Source: Flavobacteriales bacterium UBA1937
GTDB taxonomy: Bacteria > Bacteroidota > Bacteroidia > Flavobacteriales > Weeksellaceae
Length of the DNA stretch: 46,027 nt
Direction: 5' to 3'
Assembly (NCBI GenBank): GCA_002337005.1
Contig: DDFD01000049.1
Coordinates: 1 to 46,027 of the forward strand
Numbering within the stretch: position 1 is the stretch's first letter; each line of letters begins with the position of its first letter. The position numbers and the translations under genes were made by a program. Under the pieces are notes generated by a model, which saw only the letters and a program-made list of their open reading frames with translations, had not been told where the DNA came from and ran no database searches. This document shows, piece after piece, positions 37,446 through 44,925 of this stretch.

Positions 37446-37453
37446 TATATTTG
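37446..37453 (+). promoter_or_regulatory. -7 element for the structured leader
   Basis: TATATTTG matches TAnnTTTG. Transcription would begin about 37460, exactly at the perfect 8-bp hairpin AAGTTACG/CGTAACTT (37460-37480). The -33 region is occupied by the palindrome at 37420-37437 and lacks an obvious TTG. Confidence 0.5.
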
Positions 37454-37459
37454 TAAAAT

Positions 37460-37700
37460 AAGTTACGTAATGCGTAACTTTGCGATACTTCAACGAAATA
37501 TTAGAAGCTATTGCTTAGAATCTTGCTTTTGAAAACTGGTAATTTTTATGCACGCAAGAGGATAAGTAAAAAGCTCACGACCTAGGCGTGGGCTCTCTTA
37601 TCTGTGTGCAGGGTATACCAGTACCTCAAAAGCTGATTTGTAGAGTCCCATGCCGTTTTCTTTTTATGTTGCCCGCTAAATCTACATTTTTCTAAGCTGC
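37460..37700 (+). ncRNA. Long structured leader or independent RNA upstream of the TlpA-SusCD locus
   Basis: About 240 nt with no reading frame and a higher G+C content than its surroundings. The 5' hairpin AAGTTACG/CGTAACTT opens it. The main element (37549-37610) is a long stem. TGCACGCA pairs with TGTGTGCA (one wobble), GATAAG pairs with CTTATC, and AGCTCACG pairs with CGTGGGCT (one wobble) around a 7-nt loop, with a 4-nt AGAG bulge. It is followed by a GGTA...TACC-containing segment and more weak stems, including CAATGG/CCATTG near 37732-37750 and GGGAG/CTCCC near 37822-37844. About 500 nt separate the promoter from the tlpA-like ATG. I recall similar sequence before related flavobacterial loci but cannot name the class. 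Confidence 0.55.
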
Positions 37701-37968
37701 TTTTCAAAATATAGTATCAAATAGACGGATACAATGGCAGCGCACCATTGCGGCTTTAGGGCTTACACGGGAAAAATACATTCAACATTCATATCAAATT
37801 TTATTCTTGAACTTTAGGAAAGGGAGGCGGAATTGTAGTCTCCCAACCTAAGGTGAGAATGAAGTTAGAAGTTAAAAAAAGAGAAAAGCCCTTTCTGCAC
37901 AATAGTATCTTGGAATTTACACGATGCAGGAAAGAGCCAAGTTTAACGAATTAAACCATAACAAAAAT

Positions 37969-39261
37969 ATGAAAAATATTTTTTGCAGGGGATTCTTATC
38001 CCTAGCTTTTACCCTTGTGGCAGCAACCACCAGCTTTGCCCAGACCAAACCCTTAAAAATAGGAGAGCCCCTCCCCGAAAAAATTTGGTCAACCCCATTG
38101 CAATTAGTCAACCATCCCGAGAAAATCATCACCCTCAATCAGGATAAAGACAAATTAATCCTATTAGACTTTTGGGCGACCTGGTGCAGCAGTTGTCTGG
38201 TCAACTTCTCCAAAATGGAAGAACTCCAAAAACAATTTGGCGATAAAATAAAAATACTAGCCGTAACCGACCAAAGTCGTGTTGTTCTAGAAAAGTTCTT
38301 TGCTTCCACCAATGGGAAACGTTACGATAAAACCATTTCGGTAGCAGATGACAAAATGTTTCATCAGCTCTTTCCACACAAAGGCGTTCCTTATATCGTC
38401 TGGATAAAAAATGGAAAACTGCTCAATACCACAGATGCAGATCAGATAACCGCAACTGTGATTTCTGAAATTATCGAAAACAAACAATCTTCATTACAGA
38501 CGGTTATCCAAATCGACAAAACTCGTCCTTTGTTGCTTTCTGAAAACTACGATACCGAAAAGAATACCGAACTGCAATCCTACGCCTTTTTTTCCAAAGG
38601 CAGAATAAGGGCTTTAGATTATGGGACTTGGTTTCATAGAGATAAAGGCAAAACCTATGGCAGACAATTCACAAATAAATCTCTAATGGAAATCTATAGT
38701 TCAATAGGCTATGAACTTTTTGAGCAGAAAGGAGATGTTCTGAGTGTAAAACGAATGTTAAATGCCATTCAACAACCTGAAAATATAGATTTCAACACCA
38801 ACATCACCAACAAAGAAACCGACGCCAAATTATACAGTATCGATTTTATTGTTCCCAAAGCTCAATCCGATTCTTTGTACAGCAAAATGCTCCGTTTTAT
38901 CAATGAAAACACGCCTTATAAAGTAAGTTTAGAAAAGAGAGTAACACATTGCCTCGTACTCAAACGCACTTCAGGAAAAGACAAACTCGCCACAAAAGGC
39001 GGAATCTTGATTGATGGTTTTCTAAAAACACCTTCAGTATTGCAAAATACTACTTTGGCTTATATGATTTCAGCCCTCAATGCCAATAACAATACTACTT
39101 CTCTTCCCATCATTGATGAAACAGGATATAAAGGAAAAGTGGATCTGCGCTTTTCCAACGTGAAAGACCTTAAAACACTTCAAAAGGAATTAGCTCAATA
39201 TGACCTTGCGCTAGAGCAAATAGAACGTCCACTTCTTATGCTGGTAATAAAAGATAAGTAA
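37969..39261 (+). CDS. TlpA-like thioredoxin with C-terminal DUF3738-like domain
   Basis: From the ATG at 37969 the protein is 430 aa with a signal peptide ending near TTSFAQ. Residues about 45-185 are a TlpA/AhpC-type thioredoxin fold with the redox motif FWATWCSSC and the cis-proline block GVPYIVWIKNG. The rest is a second beta/alpha region ending in LPIIDETGYKGKVDLRF...LAQYDLALEQIERPLLMLVI. That ending resembles the DUF3738 (TIGR03435-type) domain found in soil Bacteroidota and Acidobacteria. It is periplasmic or lipoprotein-associated, probably a thiol oxidoreductase. In related genomes this type of protein accompanies SusC/SusD genes, as here. Confidence 0.8.
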   Translation: MKNIFCRGFLSLAFTLVAATTSFAQTKPLKIGEPLPEKIWSTPLQLVNHPEKIITLNQDKDKLILLDFWATWCSSCLVNFSKMEELQKQFGDKIKILAVTDQSRVVLEKFFASTNGKRYDKTISVADDKMFHQLFPHKGVPYIVWIKNGKLLNTTDADQITATVISEIIENKQSSLQTVIQIDKTRPLLLSENYDTEKNTELQSYAFFSKGRIRALDYGTWFHRDKGKTYGRQFTNKSLMEIYSSIGYELFEQKGDVLSVKRMLNAIQQPENIDFNTNITNKETDAKLYSIDFIVPKAQSDSLYSKMLRFINENTPYKVSLEKRVTHCLVLKRTSGKDKLATKGGILIDGFLKTPSVLQNTTLAYMISALNANNNTTSLPIIDETGYKGKVDLRFSNVKDLKTLQKELAQYDLALEQIERPLLMLVIKDK

Positions 39262-39262
39262 A

Positions 39263-39395
39263 AAGTACGAAGTACAAAGTGAAAAGTTAGAAGTATGAAG
39301 TACGAAGTACAAAGTTAGAAGTATGAAGCTAAAGGTACAAGGTTAGAAGTACAAAGTTGGAAGTCAGAAGTCAGAAATGAGAAGTGAAAAGTAGG
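39263..39395. repeat. Degenerate heptamer array (AAGTNNN)19
   Basis: Nineteen consecutive 7-bp units run without slippage, all AAGTNNN or one change from it (for example AAGTACG, AAGTACA, AAGTTAG, AAGTATG, AAGTCAG). Larger blocks are repeated inside the array. It begins right after the tlpA-like stop and is followed by GTGAAC/GTTCAC, a short hairpin. The period is 7 bp and there are no spacers, so it is not a CRISPR array. The same unit type lies inside menC and, in two copies, at about 37862. Confidence 0.9.
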
Positions 39396-39503
39396 CTTCG
39401 TGAACTTCGTTCACAAACTATCATCTGTGCTCAGCTACCAAGATTCTGCTCAACCTCCTTAGAATGAAAAAAAAATTTAAAAATTAAAATCTAAATATTT
39501 GCT

Positions 39504-42500
39504 ATGAAAAAACTCTATTTACCCGTATTGCTGTGTTGTGCAGTACCAGTGATGGCACAACAAAGCCTTTCGGGCTATGTAATAACAGAAGGAAATTCCA
39601 TTCTCCTAAAAGGAGCTATAGTCACCATTCAACCTTCAAAAACAATTGTTTTGACCGATGAAAAAGGCTTCTTCAATTTTCAAACGAAAGAAAAAAAAGT
39701 AACCCTCAGCGTTTCTTATAAAGACTATGACACCAAGATTGTTGAAGTGACTTTACCCCAGAAGAATCCTTTAAAAATAGTATTGTCTTCTAAAGCAAAA
39801 GAGATACAAGAAGTAGTACTCTCTAACGGTTACCAAAAAATACCCAAAGAAAGAGCCACCGGTTCTTTCTCCTCCGCAGACGGAAAACTCTTGCAACAGC
39901 AAGTAACCACCAACATAATGGACAGACTTACCGCCATTATGAGCGGATTAACCGAAAGCAAAGGATTGAGCGACAGTGGACAGTTGATGATAAGAGGACT
40001 AAGTACCCTGCAAGGTCCTAAAAGCCCTTTGATTATTTTGGATAATTTCCCTTATGACGGAGATCTCAGCCGCATCAATCCCAATATGGTAGAAAACATC
40101 ACCGTACTGAAAGATGCCGCAGCATCCAGCATTTGGGGAGCAAGAGCCGCCAATGGCGTAATCGTCATTACCACCAAAAACTCAAAATTCAATCAGCCCT
40201 TTTCCTTAGAATTTACTGCAAATACCACCTTAAGTTCAAAACCCGACCTAGGTTATAGCCGACAAATGAGAAGCACAGACTTTATCGATGTAGAAATGGA
40301 ACTTTTTAAGAAAGGCTATTATGACAGTGATATCAACTCACCTAACCATCCTGTACTCACCCCAGTAGTAGATTTGTTAAACAAGGAAAAGCGAGGAATC
40401 ATTACACCCGATGAAGCCCTAAAACAAATAGACCGACTGCGAACAATAGATGTGCGAGACCAGTACAAAAAATATATGTACCGCCCAATGGAAAACAAGC
40501 AATATGCCCTGAACTTATCGGGAGGCTCACCACAGATCGCTTGGACTTCATTTATAGGGTATGATGATAACATCGGAAACCTAGAAGAAAAATACCAAAG
40601 ACTGAATACCCGATTCCAAACCACATGGAATCCATTTGAAAAGCTCACCATAACCACAGGAGTTTTCTTTACCAATACCCATTCTAAAAGTGGACGAAGC
40701 ACATATAATTCTGTAACGATGAAAGGGAACTGGAAAATACCTTATCTGGAATTTGCAGATGAACAAGGCAACCCTTTGGTGGTGAACTCCATCTTTGACC
40801 AAAATTATAAAAACAGCCTGCAAGGAAGTGGACTTTTAGACTGGAATTACTATCCACTTACCGATTGGCAACACAATGTATCAACAAACGATACCAATGA
40901 AATTATCATCAATACAGGAATTAATTACAAACTGTTTAAAGGATTAGAAGCAGATGTAAAATATCAGTATCAAAGACTTAACGCACAGAGCTCGACCTTG
41001 TATGACGAAGAAAGCTATAATGGCAGGTATCTAATCAACAGCTTTGCCCAGAAAAATCAAGATGGAAGCATCAAGTTCATCATTCCCAAAGGAGGTATTC
41101 TGACCAAAGGAAACACCCAAACCTCTATAAATAACCTAAGAGGACAACTCAATTACAATAAAGTCTTTGGGAGACACAGTATCTCTGCATTAGCAGGAGG
41201 AGAAATAAGAGAAACGGTAACAGAATATGAGAATAACCGCTATTATGGTTACAACTCTTATGATAAGTCTGTAGGAGTTGTGGACTATACCCGTCCGTAT
41301 CCACATTTTGTAACAGGAGATAATAATTTTATTGAAAAAAATATCTCGTTAAGGAGAACCAACCTGAATTTTCTATCCTTTTTTGCCAATGCAGCCTATA
41401 CCTTTGATAAGAAGTATGTCGTATCAGGGAGTATGAGAAGAGATGCCAGCAATCTTTTCGGACTTACCACCAATGACCAGTGGAATCCATTTTGGTCAGC
41501 AGGTCTTGCCTGGAATCTATCCAATGAAAAATTCTATCAGGTAAAATGGCTTCCCAACATCAAGTTGAGAGGTTCTTATGGCTTCAACGGGAATATAGAC
41601 CCCGCAATGGTAGCAGTAACCACTGTTGCCTATGACCCTGATGTATCTGTTTATACAGGAGAACCGATGGCAAGAATAGACCAGCATTTTAATCCCCAAT
41701 TGCGCTGGGAGATGATGAGAATGATCAATATAGGAATTGATTTTGCCACAAAAAACAACCGCATCACAGGTTCTCTAGAATTTTACAACAAAAAAGGAAG
41801 CAATCTGTTAGGTCTTGCCCCTATCGACTATACAACAGGAGTGACTACTATGCTCTGGAATGTTGCAGGAATGAAAGGCAACGGAATAGATGTCGTGCTC
41901 AATACGAAGAATATTGACAAAGCATTCCAATGGAACAGCATCATTAATTTCAGCACCTATAAAGATAAAGTAACCGATTATTACCTTCCAACTACTTTTG
42001 CCAGTGATTTTGTAACCCAATCTGGTAATACTGCTCCGATATCAGGAGTTATTGGACTGCCCGTTTATTCCGTTTTTGCCTACAAATGGGCAGGACTAGA
42101 TCCCGAAACAGGAGCTCCACGAGGTTACCTGAATGGAGAAATCAGTAAAAACTATTCAGAAATCACCTCCTCAGATAGAGGGATTGAAGATTTGCAATAC
42201 TTTGGTTCAGCTATCCCAACCAGTTTTGGTTCATTTATCAATTCATTTAGCTATAAGCAAATGAACTTAGATGTAGGCATCACCTATAAATTTGGGTATT
42301 GGTTGAGAAGAAGTTCCATTAATTATACCAACCTTATCAGCAGTAGAGACGGGCATAGCGATTACGAAAACAGATGGCAGAAGCCAGGTGATGAACTTAT
42401 GACCAACATTCCTGCAAACCCTTATACCACTAACTCAGCAAGAGATGCATTCTATAACGGTTCATCCGTATTGGTGGAAAAAGGAGACCATATTCGCTTG

Positions 42501-42704
42501 CAATATATCAATGTAGGCTATCAATTGAATAATACCCAACTGAAAGGTATTGGTATGAAAAGCTTACATCTCTATTGTTCTGTAAGCAATCTTGGAATCC
42601 TATGGAAAGCCAATAAAGCGGGAATAGACCCTGATTACAATTGGGGAACTTATTCCTTAAAACCAGTCACTACGTATTCACTAGGGCTTCGTGCACAATT
42701 TTAA
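39504..42704 (+). CDS. SusC/RagA-type TonB-dependent outer-membrane receptor
   Basis: This 1066-aa outer-membrane transporter has a signal peptide (ending near AVPVMAQ), a carboxypeptidase-regulatory-like domain (about 20-95), and a plug with the SusC marks IRGLSTLQGPKSPLIILD, VENITVLKDAAASSIWGARAANG and VIVITTKN. A 22-strand-type barrel follows, ending in TYSLGLRAQF with the terminal phenylalanine used for barrel insertion. The length is usual for the family. With the SusD lipoprotein behind it, it forms a TonB-energised import pair for a glycan, peptide or other large nutrient. No glycosidase, sulfatase or peptidase gene that would tell the substrate is nearby in the window. Confidence 0.93.
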   Translation: MKKLYLPVLLCCAVPVMAQQSLSGYVITEGNSILLKGAIVTIQPSKTIVLTDEKGFFNFQTKEKKVTLSVSYKDYDTKIVEVTLPQKNPLKIVLSSKAKEIQEVVLSNGYQKIPKERATGSFSSADGKLLQQQVTTNIMDRLTAIMSGLTESKGLSDSGQLMIRGLSTLQGPKSPLIILDNFPYDGDLSRINPNMVENITVLKDAAASSIWGARAANGVIVITTKNSKFNQPFSLEFTANTTLSSKPDLGYSRQMRSTDFIDVEMELFKKGYYDSDINSPNHPVLTPVVDLLNKEKRGIITPDEALKQIDRLRTIDVRDQYKKYMYRPMENKQYALNLSGGSPQIAWTSFIGYDDNIGNLEEKYQRLNTRFQTTWNPFEKLTITTGVFFTNTHSKSGRSTYNSVTMKGNWKIPYLEFADEQGNPLVVNSIFDQNYKNSLQGSGLLDWNYYPLTDWQHNVSTNDTNEIIINTGINYKLFKGLEADVKYQYQRLNAQSSTLYDEESYNGRYLINSFAQKNQDGSIKFIIPKGGILTKGNTQTSINNLRGQLNYNKVFGRHSISALAGGEIRETVTEYENNRYYGYNSYDKSVGVVDYTRPYPHFVTGDNNFIEKNISLRRTNLNFLSFFANAAYTFDKKYVVSGSMRRDASNLFGLTTNDQWNPFWSAGLAWNLSNEKFYQVKWLPNIKLRGSYGFNGNIDPAMVAVTTVAYDPDVSVYTGEPMARIDQHFNPQLRWEMMRMINIGIDFATKNNRITGSLEFYNKKGSNLLGLAPIDYTTGVTTMLWNVAGMKGNGIDVVLNTKNIDKAFQWNSIINFSTYKDKVTDYYLPTTFASDFVTQSGNTAPISGVIGLPVYSVFAYKWAGLDPETGAPRGYLNGEISKNYSEITSSDRGIEDLQYFGSAIPTSFGSFINSFSYKQMNLDVGITYKFGYWLRRSSINYTNLISSRDGHSDYENRWQKPGDELMTNIPANPYTTNSARDAFYNGSSVLVEKGDHIRLQYINVGYQLNNTQLKGIGMKSLHLYCSVSNLGILWKANKAGIDPDYNWGTYSLKPVTTYSLGLRAQF

Positions 42705-42789
42705 AATAGACCTATCCCTTGAATGATCAATCATAAAATCATAAAACCATAAATGAGAAATAAGGAATAAACAATATACGATAAACAAT

Positions 42790-42817
42790 AAAAGATAAAA
42801 GATAAAAGATAAAAAAT
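42790..42817. repeat. AAAAGAT heptamer repeat
   Basis: Three exact AAAAGAT units and one variant stand in tandem just before susD, within a longer A-rich stretch (about 42740-42840) of loosely similar ATAAN motifs. The 7-bp period again matches the heptamer arrays elsewhere in the window. Confidence 0.6.
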
Positions 42818-42845
42818 AAGATATTAGAAATAAAAAATAAGAATT

Positions 42846-44189
42846 ATGAATAATAAAATAGTACTATTAGTTGGACTCGTGTTTTTACTTTTAAATGCAG
42901 GATGTTCAGATTTTTTGGATGAAAAATCAGATACAAAGTTGGTCGTTCCAGAAACGCTAAAAGATAACCAAGCCCTTTTAGACCGAATAGCCAATGTGTT
43001 GAGTAGTAATAGCATCAGCGGACAAATCTCCTCGGATGAGATTTATATTACCGATAGTGATTACAATGGAGTTAGCTACGAAGCAGATAAGCGTCTCTAT
43101 ACCTGGCAGCCTAATCTAGTGGCAAGAGCCACAGGTAACGATTGGGGGAGTTGCTATTTTAGAATCAATATTTGCAATACCGTTCTCAATAATCTGGAGC
43201 AATATGAAATTAACAATGCGGAGAATGTAAAGGGTCAGGCTTTAGCCCTAAGAGCTTCTATTTATTTGGAAGCAGCACAAATTTGGTGCGTAGCATTCAA
43301 CAAAAATAAGGCTAATACCGATTTGGGATTACCTCTTCGTCTGAACCCTGATGTTAACCAGAAATCTGTAAGAGCCACCCTACAAGAAACCTATCAACAG
43401 ATATTGGAAGATTTACATACCGCAGTTTCCCTCTTACCTGAAAAACAAATCGCAGTAACCAGAGCTTCAAAAGCCACAGCTTTAGGGCTATTGGCAAGAA
43501 CGTATTTGTATATGGGCGATTATTCCAATGCTTTGAAGTATGCCAATGAAGCATTAGCAATTAATGGACAACTGTTGGATTTTAATACACTGACTACTTC
43601 AAGTTCTTATCCGATAAAAGAAATGAATATTGAGGTGTTGCTACCTACTACTATTGGTTATTCTCCTATTTTATCGAGTAATACGGCAAAAATTCCATCG
43701 TCTTTATATCAGTTATATGATAATAATGACTTGAGGAAAACGGCATTTTTCAGAACAAATGCCAGTGGTCAAATTTTGTTTAAAGGAAACTATTCGGGAA
43801 CCTCACAACGTTCATCCGTTTTGGCAAAAGATGAGTTGTACTTGATCACAGCAGAAAGTTATGCTCACCTGAATGAGGTAAACAATGCGATGTTGAAATT
43901 GAATGAACTTTTAGTGAAAAGATGGAAAGCAGGAACATTCGTCCCTTTTTCAGCAGGCACGAAAGAAGAGGCGTTACGAGTCATCAAAGAAGAAAGAAAA
44001 AAGGAGCTTTTGTTCCGAGGACTCCGTTGGGCAGATATCAAACGCTATAATCGTGATGGTGATGCAATGCCCCTCACCAGAACGATTGGCGGAGAAACTT
44101 ATACCTTGCCTCCCAATGATCCTCGATATGCCATTGCTATTCCAGAGGATATTATCAAACAAACGGGGATGCCTCAGAATCCAAGATAA
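42846..44189 (+). CDS. SusD/RagB-type outer-membrane lipoprotein
   Basis: This 447-aa lipoprotein (LLLNAGCSDFLDEKSD, lipid cysteine at residue 20) has the SusD start pattern CSDFLD...K. Its TPR-like helices are NVKGQALALRASIYLEAAQIW near 125-150 and ATALGLLARTYLYMGDYSNALKYANEAL near 210-240. The C-terminal SusD block is VIKEERKKELLFRGLRWADIKRYNRD, then YAIAIPEDIIKQTGMPQNP. It caps the SusC barrel and binds the substrate on the cell surface. It is slightly shorter than most SusD proteins, as is usual for the TlpA-linked type. Followed by a good terminator. Confidence 0.92.
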   Translation: MNNKIVLLVGLVFLLLNAGCSDFLDEKSDTKLVVPETLKDNQALLDRIANVLSSNSISGQISSDEIYITDSDYNGVSYEADKRLYTWQPNLVARATGNDWGSCYFRINICNTVLNNLEQYEINNAENVKGQALALRASIYLEAAQIWCVAFNKNKANTDLGLPLRLNPDVNQKSVRATLQETYQQILEDLHTAVSLLPEKQIAVTRASKATALGLLARTYLYMGDYSNALKYANEALAINGQLLDFNTLTTSSSYPIKEMNIEVLLPTTIGYSPILSSNTAKIPSSLYQLYDNNDLRKTAFFRTNASGQILFKGNYSGTSQRSSVLAKDELYLITAESYAHLNEVNNAMLKLNELLVKRWKAGTFVPFSAGTKEEALRVIKEERKKELLFRGLRWADIKRYNRDGDAMPLTRTIGGETYTLPPNDPRYAIAIPEDIIKQTGMPQNPR

Positions 44190-44204
44190 AAATTAAAAAA
44201 AATA

Positions 44205-44226
44205 GGGTGGAAATATTTTTCCACCC
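44205..44226. terminator. Terminator after susD
   Basis: GGGTGGAAA (44205-44213) pairs perfectly with TTTCCACCC (44218-44226) over TATT. On the plus strand the tail is only weakly T-rich, but the 16-nt distance to the susD stop fits. On the minus strand T-rich sequence follows the hairpin (complement of the A run at 44191-44203), so it may also end the small minus-strand genes. Confidence 0.65.
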
Positions 44227-44263
44227 CTTACATTTTCAAAGCAAATGAAACTTATGGTTCTAA

Positions 44264-44439
44264 TTATCTCCTGAAGTTACGGGTGATTTGTTGAGGCTTG
44301 TTCTTCTTTTTCAAACCTCTTTTGTTCCGATTTTCTGAAAGTGTTTTTTTCTCTTTTCACCATCCTCTCTCTTTTCATTTTCTTCGACAGCTTTCTTGCC
44401 AAATTCTTCTAAAAAGTCTTTTTCTATATTGGTGTGCAT
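44264..44439 (-). pseudogene. 58-aa small protein gene, frameshifted at a homopolymer
   Basis: From the ATG at 44439 a frame reads MHTNIEKDFLEEFGKKAVEE and continues through EDGEKRKK, then drifts to a stop at 44311. Another frame continues with TLSENRNKRGLKKKNKPQQITRNFRR to a TAA at 44264-44266, an ending that looks like a conserved flavobacterial tail. The switch falls in a run of seven A (minus strand; T run 44344-44350 on the plus strand). One extra A gives a single 58-aa protein. Function unknown; the tail is strongly basic. Confidence 0.5.
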
Positions 44440-44529
44440 TTAGTTTTAAATGAATTTCAGTTTGTTTTATAAAAGATTTTTCAAGACATTTCTGACGATA
44501 GGAAGAAATCAAAAATCCCAATTTTACAA

Positions 44530-44733
44530 TTAGCGGCTACGCTTATTGTAAACTTTGGGTACTTTTTGCACTAACGTACTACCGAGTTTTTCTTCTTGTT
44601 GTAAATACCAATTATTCAAGTCTTTGAAATTTGAGTAAAGGAGATAAAACCTCTTTCTATTGCATTCTATAATGATATTTAGGATTAATATGATGAGCAA
44701 AGTAATAAAAATAAATTTTATGACAGAATTCAT
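44530..44733 (-). CDS. Small single-pass membrane protein, hypothetical
   Basis: A 67-aa frame from the ATG at 44733 has one strong hydrophobic helix (about residues 5-25, rich in I and L) and then a basic, polar tail (NRKRFYLLYSNF...KVYNKRSR). The topology would be an N-terminal anchor with a cytosolic tail. I do not recognise the family. It overlaps nothing and lies behind the minus-strand small gene's start side, but 90 bp away. It may be real or a chance frame in AT-rich DNA. Confidence 0.4.
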   Translation of the reverse strand: MNSVIKFIFITLLIILILNIIIECNRKRFYLLYSNFKDLNNWYLQQEEKLGSTLVQKVPKVYNKRSR

Positions 44734-44744
44734 AAACAATTAAT

Positions 44745-44775
44745 TTTGTAGAAGTTAAAAAAAATGATACATTTG
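44745..44775 (+). promoter_or_regulatory. Promoter of the secreted repeat-protein gene
   Basis: TTTG (44745-44748), a 19-nt spacer and TACATTTG (44768-44775) match the Bacteroidota TTTG-N19-TAnnTTTG consensus exactly. It is about 150 nt upstream of the next plus-strand ATG at 44926, so this gene is probably transcribed separately from susCD. Confidence 0.7.
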
Positions 44776-44925
44776 CTTTACAATATTTTTAACCATAAAA
44801 CGCAAAGCAACATTATAATTAATGTAATAATTAAACGTGAGGATTTTTAAATCAGATTGAAATATCTAAAGCTATTTCGATTAACATTTAGATTTCTCAA
44901 GTTTTCCAAATAAAAACAATCTTCA

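Noticed and set aside
39263..39395. Short tandem array as a CRISPR
   Set aside because: The 7-bp units have no spacers and no cas genes are present.
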